Shown: in pieces, positions 14,470 to 22,922 of the stretch
How positions within the stretch are numbered: position 1 is the stretch's first letter
How the letters are laid out: each line of letters opens with the position of its first letter
Assembly (NCBI GenBank): GCA_036003705.1
Contig: DASYSE010000015.1
Span: 1-34,761, forward strand
Direction of reading: 5' to 3'
From: CALGFH01 sp036003705
Lineage (GTDB): Bacteria; Actinomycetota; CALGFH01
DNA: 34,761 nt
Position numbers and translations under genes: made by a program
The notes under the pieces: generated by a model
The model's input: the letters and a program-made list of their open reading frames with translations, nothing else
Told to the model about the DNA's origin: nothing
Databases searched by the model: none

Positions 14470-15805
14470 CCGCGACCGACTCGTGCTGCTGCCCGAGGCC
14501 GCGTCGGTGCCGGCGCGGGTCTCGCTGTCGCGGGCGTTCGTGGTCGTCGCTCCGGCCATGGCGGCCGCCAACGCGCTGAACTACGCCTTCAACCTGGTCA
14601 TGTCGCGGGCGCTGGGCCCCGCCGACTACGGTGCCCTTGGAGCGCTGCTGGCGGTGGTGCTGGTCGGCACCGTGCCCGGGGTCGCCCTGCAGGCGGTCGT
14701 GGCCAGGCACACCGCCCTGGCCGACGACCAGGAGGTGGCGGAGCTCTGGTCGGGGGTGCTGGCCGCCGTGGCCGCCGTCGGGACCACCCTCGGGCTGCTC
14801 GCCCTGGTCTCCAGCCCGGCCCTGCGGGCATTCCTGCACCTGGAGTCGCTCGGCCCCTGCCTCTGGCTGGCCGCGGCCCTGCTCCCCCTGCCGCTGCTGT
14901 CCGCCGTCCAGGGGATGCTCCAGGGCCGCGAGTGGTTCGGGGCACTGGCCGCGGTGCTGCTGGCCGCCGCGGCCGCGCGACTGGCCATCGGCGTCGGGCT
15001 GGTCGAGGCCGGCCTGGGGATCGAGGGTGCCCTCGCCGGCACGGCCGTCGGCTCCGCCGCCGCCATCCTGGCCGCCGTGCCCCGGCTGCGGGGCCGGGGA
15101 GGCTGGGGGGCGGCGCGCCGGCGCGCCCGGTGGGCCCCGAGGGAACCACCCCGGTCCCGGCGCCGGGCCGGGCTGGGCGGGGGCTGGAGGCGGCGGTCGA
15201 CGGGCATGGCGATCGGCGGCGAGGTTGCCCGTGCGGCCGCCGGGGTGCTCGGGCTGCTGCTGCTGGCCAATGTCGACGTGGTGCTGGCCCGGCATTACCT
15301 GCCCGCCGAGGCGTCGGGGCTGTACGCGGCCGGGGCGATCCTGACCAAGATCGCCTTCTGGGCCCCGCAGTTCGTGGTCACCCTGGTGTTCCCCCGGCTG
15401 GTGGTCGCGGCCGACCGGCGACGGCTGCTCGGCCGCTCGGCGGCGGTCGTCGCCGCCGCCGGCGCCCCCCTGGTCGCCGGCGCGGCGCTCGCCCCCCAGC
15501 TCGCCGCCCGCCTCTCCTTCGGGGCCGCCTACCTGGAGGTCGGCCCGGTCCTGCCGCTGTTCGCCGCCCTCGGCACCGGCCTTGCCCTGGTCCAGCTGAT
15601 GCTGTTCTCCGGGATGGCGACGGCCGACCGCCGCATGTACCGGCTCCTGCTGTGCGCCGTCGCCGCCGAGGCCACCGTGGTCGCCCTGTTCCTGCACGAC
15701 TCGGTGACCGAGATCATCGGCGCCACCCTGGCCGTGGTCGCCGTCCTCCTGGCCGCCAGCGTCGCCCTCCTCGCCCGCCCCCCGGCCAGGAGCCCGGCCC
15801 GGTGA
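14456..15805 (+). CDS. Oligosaccharide flippase (MATE/MOP superfamily, Wzx-like)
   Basis: The 449-residue product is predicted to have about twelve membrane helices in two halves, beginning with SLSRAFVVVAPAMAAANALNYAFNLVMSRALGPADYG, the typical start of polysaccharide flippases. GALGALLAVVL and LEASGLYAAGAI-like positions recur in both halves. It should move lipid-linked glycan units across the membrane, which suits its place between a methyltransferase and the AftD-like transferase. Residues about 217-245 between the halves are a long Arg/Pro/Gly cytoplasmic loop encoded by palindromic insert copy 2. ATG 14456 overlaps the preceding gene by 14 bp; the stop TGA overlaps the next start (GTGA at 15802-15805). 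The transported substrate cannot be told. Confidence 0.85.
   Translation: MAAGDRDRLVLLPEAASVPARVSLSRAFVVVAPAMAAANALNYAFNLVMSRALGPADYGALGALLAVVLVGTVPGVALQAVVARHTALADDQEVAELWSGVLAAVAAVGTTLGLLALVSSPALRAFLHLESLGPCLWLAAALLPLPLLSAVQGMLQGREWFGALAAVLLAAAAARLAIGVGLVEAGLGIEGALAGTAVGSAAAILAAVPRLRGRGGWGAARRRARWAPREPPRSRRRAGLGGGWRRRSTGMAIGGEVARAAAGVLGLLLLANVDVVLARHYLPAEASGLYAAGAILTKIAFWAPQFVVTLVFPRLVVAADRRRLLGRSAAVVAAAGAPLVAGAALAPQLAARLSFGAAYLEVGPVLPLFAALGTGLALVQLMLFSGMATADRRMYRLLLCAVAAEATVVALFLHDSVTEIIGATLAVVAVLLAASVALLARPPARSPAR
15105..15148. repeat. GC-rich palindromic insert, copy 2 (inside flippase gene)
   Basis: The sequence carries GGGGGGCGGCGCGCCGG and ends CCCCGAGGGAACC, sharing the GCGCGCCGG core and CCGAGGGAACC end with copy 1 but with extra bases between them. 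It encodes the WGAARRRARWAPREPP loop between the two halves of the transporter. Confidence 0.45.
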
Positions 15806-18800
15806 ATCGGGACCTGTCGCCGGTGCGGGCGGCGGACGCCGTCGCGGCCCCGGCCAAGCCGCCGCGGCGGGCGCGCGACCTGGCCGAGCCCGCGGCCTAC
15901 GGGGTGCTCGGCGTTGGCGTGCTGGCCGTGCTGGTGCTGACCGATCGGGGGTGGCTCACCCCCGACACCAGCCCGGAGCTGTACCTGGCCCCGGGCCGGG
16001 CGCTGGCGCGGTCACTGGCCGCCTGGCGGCCCGACCCCTACCTGGGGCAGCCGAACCTCGACGCCGGCACCGCCCCGGCCGCGATGGTCGTCGCGGCCAT
16101 CCGCGGCCTCGGGGTCGACGCCTGGCTGGCGGTACGCCTGTGGCGGGCGCTGCTGCTGGCGGTGGCCGGCTTGGGCGCCGCCAGGCTGTTCGGGGTGGTC
16201 GCGCCGGAGGGAGGCGCCGCCGGCCGGGTCGCCGCGGCCGCCGTGTACGTTGCCAACCCCTACGCGGTCGTGGCCGGCGCCACCACCCCGGTCCTGCAGC
16301 CCTACGCCCTGCTCCCGTGGCTGCTGGTCGCCCTGGCCTGGAGCGTCCGTGACCGGCGCTCCTGGCGCGGCCCGGCCGCCTTCGCGCTCGCCTTCTTCCT
16401 GTGCGGCGGCACCAACGCCGGCGTCGTGCCCGGGTTCATGCTGCTGGCCGTGCCCTGCTACCTGGCCTACGCCCGGTTGGCCGGAGGGGTCCCATGGCGG
16501 GCGCTGCTGGCGCCGGCCCTGCGCTGCCTCGGCCTTGCCGTTGCGGTCTCGCTCTACTGGCTGGTGCCGGCCCTGCTGGCCAGCGGCGCCGGCCAGGCGA
16601 TCGCCGAGGCCACGGAGAAGCCGAGCGACGTGGCCGCCGTCTCCTCCTACGGCGAGACGCTGCGCCTGCTCGGCCTGTGGACGCTGTATGGCCGCGAGGG
16701 CGAGCGGCTGTTCCTGCCCAACTTCGCCGGCTACCTGACCGACCCGATGGTGGTGCTGGCCTCGTTCGCCCTGCCGGTGGCCGCGGCCGCCGGCGCCCTG
16801 CTCTCGAGGGCGCGGGCCAGGGCGCTCGGGGTGCTGCTGCTGGCCTTGGCCGTGCCGGTGATGGTCGGGCTGTTCCCCACCGCGACCCCGACCCCGTTCG
16901 CCCGCCTGCTCGACGCCGCCTTCCGGCACCTCCCGGGAGCGATCGCCTTCCGAACCACCAACAAGGCCGGCGCCCTTGCCGCCCTCGGCATCACCCTGCT
17001 GGTGGCCGCCGGCGCGGCCACGGTGGCCGAGCGGAGCCGCCCCCGGCCGGCGGCGCGGGCGGCCGCGGCCCTGGCCGCCGCCGCCGTGCTGGCCGTGGCC
17101 GTGCTGCCCGCCTGGACCGGTGGCCTGCACCTGGAGCGGTACCGGGTGCCGGGCTACTGGCGGCAGGCCGCCGCCGACCTCGACCGCGCCCAGACGGGCC
17201 CGGCGGCCGGCCGGGTGCTGTTCCTGCCCGGCCAGGTCCAGGCCGACTACCGCTGGGGCTGGCAGGGGCCCGATGACCTGAACGCCTCGCTGCTGCAACG
17301 GCCGTCGGTGGTCCGCGCGACCGTCCCCAACGGCTCCCCCGAGCAGGCCAACTTCCTGGCCGCCCTCGACGTGCCGCTGACCGGCGACCAGCCGGACCCT
17401 GGGACGGTGCCGGCGATGGCGCGCTACCTGGGCGCGACCGAGGTGCTGGCCCGCAACGACCTGGTCTGGGAGACGACCGGGGGCGGCCCGCCCACCGCCC
17501 TCGCCGCCGCCCTCGCCGTCCAGCCGGGCCTGCGGCCCGCCGGGTCCTACGGCCGGCCCGGCGAGCAGGTGGCCACCGGGGGGCCGGACGGCCCGGACGG
17601 AGCGGCCCTGCCGCCGCTGCAGCGGTATGCGGTGACCGACCCCAGGCCGGTAGCGCGGGCCGAGCCGGCGGCCGGCGCCCTGCTGGTCGACGGCGACAGC
17701 TTCGCCCTGCCGGCGCTCGGCCGGCTCGGGCTGCTGGCCGGGCAGCCCGCGTTCCGGCTGCTCGGGTCGCTGACGCCGGGCGCAGCCGCCCTGGCCCTCG
17801 ACGACGGAGCGCGGGTCGTGCTCACCGACAGCAACCGGCGGCGGACCTGGGCGGCGCGCCGCACCGGGGCCGGCTACTCGCCGACCCTGCCAGCCGACCG
17901 GCCGATCGACCCCGGCTCCCCGGCGCTCAGCCTGTTCGGCGACCCGGCCGTCCAGACCGTCACCACCCTGGCCGGGGCCCGCTCGCTCACCGCGACCAGC
18001 TCCGGCAGCGTGTTCGGGCCGGTCCCCTACGGCAAGCCGGCGTTCGCCTTCGACGGCGACCCGCGAACCGCCTGGGTCACCGGCGACTTCGGCGCGGGGG
18101 TCGGCCAGTCGATCAGCCTGCAGCTGGAGCGGCCGCTGACGCTGAACCGGCTGACCCTGCGGCCGCTGCTGGGCGGCCCAGTCCAGGTGGCGTCCGTCCG
18201 CGTCCGCATGGACGGCCGTACGGTCGAGGCGGCCGTCCCGGCCCGGACCCAGGTCGAGCTGGAGCTGCCGGCGACCACCACCGCGTCCCTGACGGTCGAG
18301 ATCACCGCCGTCCGCGGCGGTCCCGGGCTCAACCCGGTCGGCTTCTGGGAGATCGGCGTGCCCGGGGTCCGGGTCGCCGAGACGGCCGTGCTTCCCGAGC
18401 GGTTCCGGCAGCTGGTCGAGGGCCTCGACGCCGGCGGCCAGCACCGGCTGGCGGCCACCCCGCTCGACGTCGTGCTGGCAAGGGCGGCCGGCCCCACCCG
18501 GCGGCTCGACGACGACGAGGAGCGCGCGCTCGACCGGCGCTTCTGGCTGCCGGAGGCGCGGACCTTCGAGCTGGCCGGCTTCGCCTCCCCCGGCCCTGAC
18601 CTGGCCGAGCCCGAGACCGACCGGCTGCTGGGAGCGTCGTCCAGGGTGGTCGCCCGGTCGTCCTCGCGGGCCTTCGACGGGGTCGGCGTCCGCGCCTCCC
18701 AGGCCTTCGACGGCGACCGGGACACCGCCTGGATCCCGGCCGGCCGCGGCCCCGGCGAGTGGGTCGAGGCGTCGTTCCCGACCCAGGCCCTTGACCACGT

Positions 18801-19602
18801 CGTCGTCCGCCAGGACGTGCCAGCGGGCCTCAAGGGCGTGGACGCGGCGGTCGCCGCCGAGCTGTCGCTGGACGGCGGCCGGCCGATCCGGGCCCGGCTG
18901 CGCCAGGGGGCGACCCGGGTGGAGTTCCCGGCCCGCAAGGTGGGCCGGCTGCGCCTGACCATCACCGACGTCGTCGGCCTCGGCGGCCAGGTCAGGGTGA
19001 GCGAGATCGAGGCCGGCCGGGCGCGGGTCGACGCGGTCAACCGGCCTGGCGGCAAGCTGCGCGGCTGCGTCGAGCTGGCCGAGCTGGACGGCGTCCCCCT
19101 CCGGGCCCGCCCGCGGGGCACGCTGGACCAGCTGGCCAAGGGGGAGGCCCTCCGGGTGGAGCCGTGCGACGACGGCGGCCTGCGGCTGAGCCCCGGCCAG
19201 CATCACCTGCGCAGCGCACCTGGCTGGCTGGTCGACCTGCTGCACCTGCGGTCGGAAGGCGATCCTGGCCAGACCCCCGACGCGCCGGCGGCGCCGCGGG
19301 TCACGGTCACCTCCTCGGGCGCGACCCGCAGCGAGCTGGCCTCCGAGCCGGCGCCTTCCCCTTGGTACCTGGTCGTCGGCCAGGGCTACGACCGGCGCTG
19401 GCGGGCCACCATGGACGGCCAGCCGCTCGGCCCGCCGTCCCTGCTCGACGGCTACGCGATCGGCTGGCGGATCTCCGACCCCAGGCCCCACCGGTTCACG
19501 GTCGAGTTCGCCCCCCAGCGCCCGGCCACCGCCTCCCTGGCTGCCACCCTCGCCGCACTGGCCGTCGCCCTTGTCCTGCTGCTGCGGAGGCGTCGGCGAT
19601 GA
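15802..19602 (+). CDS. aftD: AftD-like alpha-(1->3)-arabinofuranosyltransferase (DUF3367, GT-C) with two discoidin-like domains
   Basis: The 1266-residue product is a giant membrane glycosyltransferase. Residues about 30-430 hold some ten or more helices; the first exported loop has TPDTSPELY with Asp55/Glu59, where GT-C enzymes carry catalytic acids. Two exported carbohydrate-binding-like modules of the F5/8 type C kind follow: one around 734-850 (AFDGDPRTAW) and one around 954-1080 (AFDGDRDTAW). A last helix lies near residue 1240 with an RRRRR end. In mycobacteria AftD branches arabinan in arabinogalactan and lipoarabinomannan using decaprenyl-phospho-arabinose. Start GTG 15802 overlaps the flippase stop (GTGA); the stop overlaps the next ATG (ATGA). 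Whether this organism makes arabinan is unknown, so the donor could differ. Confidence 0.8.
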   Translation: MNRDLSPVRAADAVAAPAKPPRRARDLAEPAAYGVLGVGVLAVLVLTDRGWLTPDTSPELYLAPGRALARSLAAWRPDPYLGQPNLDAGTAPAAMVVAAIRGLGVDAWLAVRLWRALLLAVAGLGAARLFGVVAPEGGAAGRVAAAAVYVANPYAVVAGATTPVLQPYALLPWLLVALAWSVRDRRSWRGPAAFALAFFLCGGTNAGVVPGFMLLAVPCYLAYARLAGGVPWRALLAPALRCLGLAVAVSLYWLVPALLASGAGQAIAEATEKPSDVAAVSSYGETLRLLGLWTLYGREGERLFLPNFAGYLTDPMVVLASFALPVAAAAGALLSRARARALGVLLLALAVPVMVGLFPTATPTPFARLLDAAFRHLPGAIAFRTTNKAGALAALGITLLVAAGAATVAERSRPRPAARAAAALAAAAVLAVAVLPAWTGGLHLERYRVPGYWRQAAADLDRAQTGPAAGRVLFLPGQVQADYRWGWQGPDDLNASLLQRPSVVRATVPNGSPEQANFLAALDVPLTGDQPDPGTVPAMARYLGATEVLARNDLVWETTGGGPPTALAAALAVQPGLRPAGSYGRPGEQVATGGPDGPDGAALPPLQRYAVTDPRPVARAEPAAGALLVDGDSFALPALGRLGLLAGQPAFRLLGSLTPGAAALALDDGARVVLTDSNRRRTWAARRTGAGYSPTLPADRPIDPGSPALSLFGDPAVQTVTTLAGARSLTATSSGSVFGPVPYGKPAFAFDGDPRTAWVTGDFGAGVGQSISLQLERPLTLNRLTLRPLLGGPVQVASVRVRMDGRTVEAAVPARTQVELELPATTTASLTVEITAVRGGPGLNPVGFWEIGVPGVRVAETAVLPERFRQLVEGLDAGGQHRLAATPLDVVLARAAGPTRRLDDDEERALDRRFWLPEARTFELAGFASPGPDLAEPETDRLLGASSRVVARSSSRAFDGVGVRASQAFDGDRDTAWIPAGRGPGEWVEASFPTQALDHVVVRQDVPAGLKGVDAAVAAELSLDGGRPIRARLRQGATRVEFPARKVGRLRLTITDVVGLGGQVRVSEIEAGRARVDAVNRPGGKLRGCVELAELDGVPLRARPRGTLDQLAKGEALRVEPCDDGGLRLSPGQHHLRSAPGWLVDLLHLRSEGDPGQTPDAPAAPRVTVTSSGATRSELASEPAPSPWYLVVGQGYDRRWRATMDGQPLGPPSLLDGYAIGWRISDPRPHRFTVEFAPQRPATASLAATLAALAVALVLLLRRRRR

Positions 19603-19994
19603 GCGGGCCCTGGGCGGGGCGGCTCCTGCTGGTGGTGCTGTTGTGGCTGCTGGGCGGCCGGGTCGGGCTGCTGGTCGGGGCGGTGATCGCCGTCGGTGAC
19701 GCCGTGCGCTCACCGGCCCCGCGCGAGCTGCTCTGGGGGTCGCTGGCGCTGTTCGCGGCCGTCCCGCTGGCCATGCTCGTCCGGGGCCTGCCGACCAGGG
19801 CGACCCTCGGGCCGGACCTGGCCGCCGGCAACCCGGCCGCCCACCTCCTCGCCGGGACGGCCCTGGCCCTGCTGGTGCTGGGGGTGCTCCGCGAGGTGCG
19901 TGCCGGACGTCCTCCTCCCGCCGACCGCCCGGGCGAGCGCGCCCTGGTGGCGCGCCGCCCCGACCGGCCCGGCGACGGCGGCCTCGGGCCATGA
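19599..19994 (+). CDS. Small membrane protein of the AftD operon
   Basis: I do not recognise a family. The 131-residue product has three likely helices near residues 5-32 (LLLVVLLWLLGG, VGLLVGAVIAVG), 40-58 (LLWGSLALFAAVPLAMLV) and 75-95 (LLAGTALALLVLGVL), then a Pro/Arg/Asp-rich tail of about 35 residues. Its start ATG 19599 overlaps the aftD-like stop and its own stop overlaps the GT2 start, both by ATGA, so it is translated in step with the two glycosyltransferases. A role as membrane partner of either enzyme is inference from coupling only. Confidence 0.75.
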   Translation: MSGPWAGRLLLVVLLWLLGGRVGLLVGAVIAVGDAVRSPAPRELLWGSLALFAAVPLAMLVRGLPTRATLGPDLAAGNPAAHLLAGTALALLVLGVLREVRAGRPPPADRPGERALVARRPDRPGDGGLGP

Positions 19995-20803
19995 GCGACC
20001 GCCGGCCGCTGGTGTCGGTGGTGGTGCCGACCCGGGACGCAGCCAGGACCATCACCCGGTGCCTTGAGTCGGTGCTGGCCCAGACCTGGCCGGTCGAGCT
20101 GGTGGTGGTGGACAACTGGAGCTCCGACGGCACCTGGGAGGTGGCCGGCCGCCTGGCCCACGTGGCCGTCCAGGGCGGTCCCGAGCGCAGCGCCCAGCGC
20201 AACCTCGGCGTGGAACGGGCCGCTGGCGAGTGGGTGCTCTGGGTCGACGCCGACATGGCGCTGGCGCCCGACGCGGTGGAGCGGTCGCTGGCGGCCGCCC
20301 ATGCGTCGGGCGCGGCGGCCGTGTTCCTTCCCGAGGTGAGCGTCGGTAGCGGGTTCTGGGCCCGCTGCCGCGCCCTGGAACGGCGCTGCTACCACGGCGA
20401 GCCCCGGGTCGAGGCGCCGCGGCTGGTCAGGGCCGACGTCCTGCGCGGAGCCGGCGGGTTCGACACCCGCCTCACCGGGACCGAGGACGCCGCCCTGCGC
20501 AACCGGCTGCTGTCCGGCGGGGTCGGGCTCGCCTGGGCGGACACGGTGGTGGTGCACGACGAGGGGCGTCTCCGCCTGGCCCCGGTGCTGCGCAAGCGTT
20601 TCTCCTACGGCCGCAGCCTGCCCGGCTACCACCGGGCCAACCCGGGGGCGGTCAAGGCCCAGGCCGGCGGCACGCTGGCCGCCTACTGGCGCCACCGCCG
20701 CCTGCTGGCCGCGGACCCGGTGCACACGGCCGGCCTGGCCGCCCTCCGGGCCTGCGAGACCGCCGCCTGGGCCGCCGGGGCCGCCACCGCCCGGCGCCGC
20801 TGA
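19991..20803 (+). CDS. GT2-family glycosyltransferase
   Basis: The 270-residue product is a GT-A-fold inverting transferase: VSVVVPTRDAARTITRCLESVLAQ at the N-terminus, VVVDNWSSDGTWEV, the metal-binding DxD in WVDADMAL, and a later GTEDAALRNRLL acidic motif that fits the catalytic ED region. No membrane helix is evident, so it uses a nucleotide-sugar on the cytosolic side. It ends the methyltransferase-flippase-AftD operon, joined to the preceding gene by an ATGA overlap, and may build a lipid-linked precursor that the flippase exports. The sugar is not predictable. The stop is 13 bp from that of the convergent GT4 gene. Confidence 0.85.
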   Translation: MSDRRPLVSVVVPTRDAARTITRCLESVLAQTWPVELVVVDNWSSDGTWEVAGRLAHVAVQGGPERSAQRNLGVERAAGEWVLWVDADMALAPDAVERSLAAAHASGAAAVFLPEVSVGSGFWARCRALERRCYHGEPRVEAPRLVRADVLRGAGGFDTRLTGTEDAALRNRLLSGGVGLAWADTVVVHDEGRLRLAPVLRKRFSYGRSLPGYHRANPGAVKAQAGGTLAAYWRHRRLLAADPVHTAGLAALRACETAAWAAGAATARRR

Positions 20804-20816
20804 GGGATGCCGCCGG

Positions 20817-21911
20817 TCAGGGTCGCACCGGCTCCCAGGCCGCGGCCTGCCGAAACGCCTCGGCCAGCCGAGCGGACTGGCGATGCAGCTGGTGGTGCTC
20901 CAGGACGGTGCGCCGGTTCTCCGCCCCGACCCTGGCGCGGCGGGCCGGGTCGCCGAGGAAGGCGGCAAGCGCCTCGGCCAGGGCCTCGGCGTCGTCGGCC
21001 ACCAGGAGGTTGGGCTGGCGCACCGCCTCGTGGTTGGAGCCGCAGGCGGTGGTGACAACCGGCAGCGCGCTGGCCATCGCCTCCAGATAGGCCAGGCCGA
21101 ACTGCTCGTTCCACACCCGGGTCGGGCGGGGCGCGGTCACGAACACCGCCGAGGCGGCCAGCACCTCGGCCACCCGGTAACGGTCGCCGCCGCCCAGGTA
21201 GGCGACGCCGCTGCCCGGCCTTGCGGCCTCCTTCCTGACCAGACCCTCCAGGGGCCCGCGACCGAGGACCCGGAGGCCGGCCTCCGGCACGCTCCGACGG
21301 ACCAGCCGGAAGGCGTCCAGCAGCCGGTCGATGCCCTTGTTGGCGGCCAGCGGCGACACGAACACGGCCACCGGCTCGGCCACCGGGGTGGCCGGGGGCT
21401 GGAACAGCTCGGTGTCGACCCCCGGGTGGACGACCTGGCAGCGGTCCGCCGGCAGGCCGAGGTCCAGGCAGTGGTCACGGGCCGCCTCCACGAAGCAGAG
21501 GTACAGGTCGGCGGAGCGGGCCCGGCGCAGCGCCTGCCGGTAGGGCGGCAGGCGGTACAGCGGCGACCGCGGGTCGTTGGCCCAGACGAGCACCGCCTGG
21601 CGCTGCCGGCGCCGTCCCGCCAGCGCGCTCGCCTGGCCGGTGACCAGCGAGCAGAGCTCGAGCGAGGCCACCCAGTCGTCCCCGTCGGGCAGCGAGTCGA
21701 GATCTTGGAGCCAGGCCAGCGCGCCCGCCTCGACGAAGCGCCGGGTCGGCTGGCGGTAGCGGCGGCGCAGGAACCGCACCGCCTCGGGCGGCTGCGGGCC
21801 CCCGACCGCGGTCACCCGCGTCCCGGGCATCAGCGACAGCCAATGCAGCTCGCGCCACGGACGCTGCCCCGGCAGCATCAGCCACAGGATGTCGAGCGGG
21901 ACCATGCTCAT
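20817..21911 (-). CDS. GT4-family glycosyltransferase
   Basis: The 364-residue product is a GT-B-fold transferase. It has VFVSPLAANKGIDRLLDAFRLV for the start of the donor domain and the E-x7-E segment EQFGLAYLEAMASALPVVTTACGSN near the C-terminus. The N-terminal half lacks the usual GG acceptor loop and begins MSMVPLDILWLMLPGQRPW. I took ATG 21911; ATG 21905 six bases inside is equally possible and neither has a good ribosome site (a GAGGAG lies about 16 bases away). The frame stays open upstream, but that part is a shadow of the divergent zinc-finger gene. It converges on the GT2 gene and probably belongs to the same envelope glycan pathway. Confidence 0.8.
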   Translation of the reverse strand: MSMVPLDILWLMLPGQRPWRELHWLSLMPGTRVTAVGGPQPPEAVRFLRRRYRQPTRRFVEAGALAWLQDLDSLPDGDDWVASLELCSLVTGQASALAGRRRQRQAVLVWANDPRSPLYRLPPYRQALRRARSADLYLCFVEAARDHCLDLGLPADRCQVVHPGVDTELFQPPATPVAEPVAVFVSPLAANKGIDRLLDAFRLVRRSVPEAGLRVLGRGPLEGLVRKEAARPGSGVAYLGGGDRYRVAEVLAASAVFVTAPRPTRVWNEQFGLAYLEAMASALPVVTTACGSNHEAVRQPNLLVADDAEALAEALAAFLGDPARRARVGAENRRTVLEHHQLHRQSARLAEAFRQAAAWEPVRP

Positions 21912-22034
21912 GGGGGCGGTCGGACGGCTCCTCGGAGCTTGGACGCGCCGGGGACCCGGCGAGCAAGTTGAGCATGCGACGTGCCTGGTGTCCAGGCGGT
22001 TCGTCCTGAATGCCGGGCCTGGAGCCGGTCCGCG

Positions 22035-22063
22035 TTGACGGCGGGACGGGCTGGTCCGACGAT
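22035..22063 (+). promoter_or_regulatory. Promoter of the zinc-finger/Usp-like gene
   Basis: TTGACG (22035-22040), a 17-bp spacer and GACGAT (22058-22063) resemble a housekeeping promoter with a good -35. Transcription would begin near 22070, leaving a leader of about 30 bases with GGAGA before ATG 22100. Confidence 0.45.
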
Positions 22064-22099
22064 GCAACCGGGAGCCGGGACCGGTACGGAGACAAGCCC

Positions 22100-22882
22100 A
22101 TGAGCGGCCACGTCCACGACGACCTGCCGGCGCTGCTTGCCGGCGAGCTGGCGCCGTCCGCGGCTGCCCTCGTCCATGCCCACCTGGCCACCTGCGACCG
22201 CTGCCGGCTCGACCTGGCCGCGGTCGCGTTCGCGGCCGGCGAGCTGCGCTCGACCGCCGGCGTCCCGTTCGCCGACCCGGCGGAGCTGCCGCCCCTCCGG
22301 CTCGAGCTCCCCCCGGCCGGGCCCGACGCGGAGGCTCCCGAGGAGCGGGAGGCCTCGCGGGACCTGCCGGCGAGGTCCGGGCTCCGGGTCGGGCCGGCCA
22401 GCGTGGTGCTCGCCGCCACCGACGACGGGCTCGACCCCGCCTACCAGGCAACCCGCCAGGCCGCGTTCGCCGTGGCCGCACGGGAGGGCGCCCGGGTGGT
22501 GCTGTTCGACCGGTCCCCGGAGCTGTACCTGATCGACCCGTACCAGCACTCCGGCGACGGCGACGGTGGGCGACGGTGGAGCTCCCTGCTCAACCAGCGG
22601 ACGGCCAGCCGCCTCGGCCGGCCCTATCTGGCCGAACAGCTCGCCGAGGCCCGCCGGCTGGGCCTCGACGGCGCCGCCTGGGTTGCCCGCGGCCACGGGC
22701 CCGACGCCCTCGCCGCCGCCTGCGAGGTCCTCGACGTCGAGCGGGTGGTGCTGCCGGCCACTCTCGCCGCCCCGCCGCTGATCGACCGGGTGCGCGGCCA
22801 CACCCTCGCCACCTTCCGCCGCCGGGTCAGTGCGCGGATCAGCCTGGCGAGCCCCGACGGCACCCTGGCCGAGGTGGACTAG
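22100..22882 (+). CDS. Zinc-finger (zf-HC2/ZAS-type) protein fused to a Usp-like domain
   Basis: Residues 1-45 of this 260-residue product match the anti-sigma-factor zinc finger: HDDLPALLAGEL then His28-x3-Cys32-x2-Cys35 (HLATCDRC). After an acidic Pro-rich linker, residues about 97-260 look like a universal-stress-protein fold, with VVLAATDDGLDPAYQATRQAAF, a helix-strand REGARVVLFD and VLDVERVVLPAT near the end. There is no membrane helix and no sigma-factor gene beside it. The HxxxCxxC motif in anti-sigma factors senses redox; Usp domains often bind ATP. A soluble stress sensor is inference. ATG 22100 has GGAGA seven bases upstream; a longer frame from 22010 lacks a ribosome site. The Usp assignment is less sure than the zinc finger. 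Confidence 0.7.
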   Translation: MSGHVHDDLPALLAGELAPSAAALVHAHLATCDRCRLDLAAVAFAAGELRSTAGVPFADPAELPPLRLELPPAGPDAEAPEEREASRDLPARSGLRVGPASVVLAATDDGLDPAYQATRQAAFAVAAREGARVVLFDRSPELYLIDPYQHSGDGDGGRRWSSLLNQRTASRLGRPYLAEQLAEARRLGLDGAAWVARGHGPDALAAACEVLDVERVVLPATLAAPPLIDRVRGHTLATFRRRVSARISLASPDGTLAEVD

Positions 22883-22922
22883 AACAGCGGCGCCCGTCGC
22901 AGGGCTCTGGCAGACTGCCCGG

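Noticed and set aside
16012..20256. A 1414-codon minus-strand frame opposite the AftD-like gene
   Set aside because: Composition is Gly/Arg/Gln/Asp-rich shadow sequence; the plus frame has helices, domains and coupled starts.
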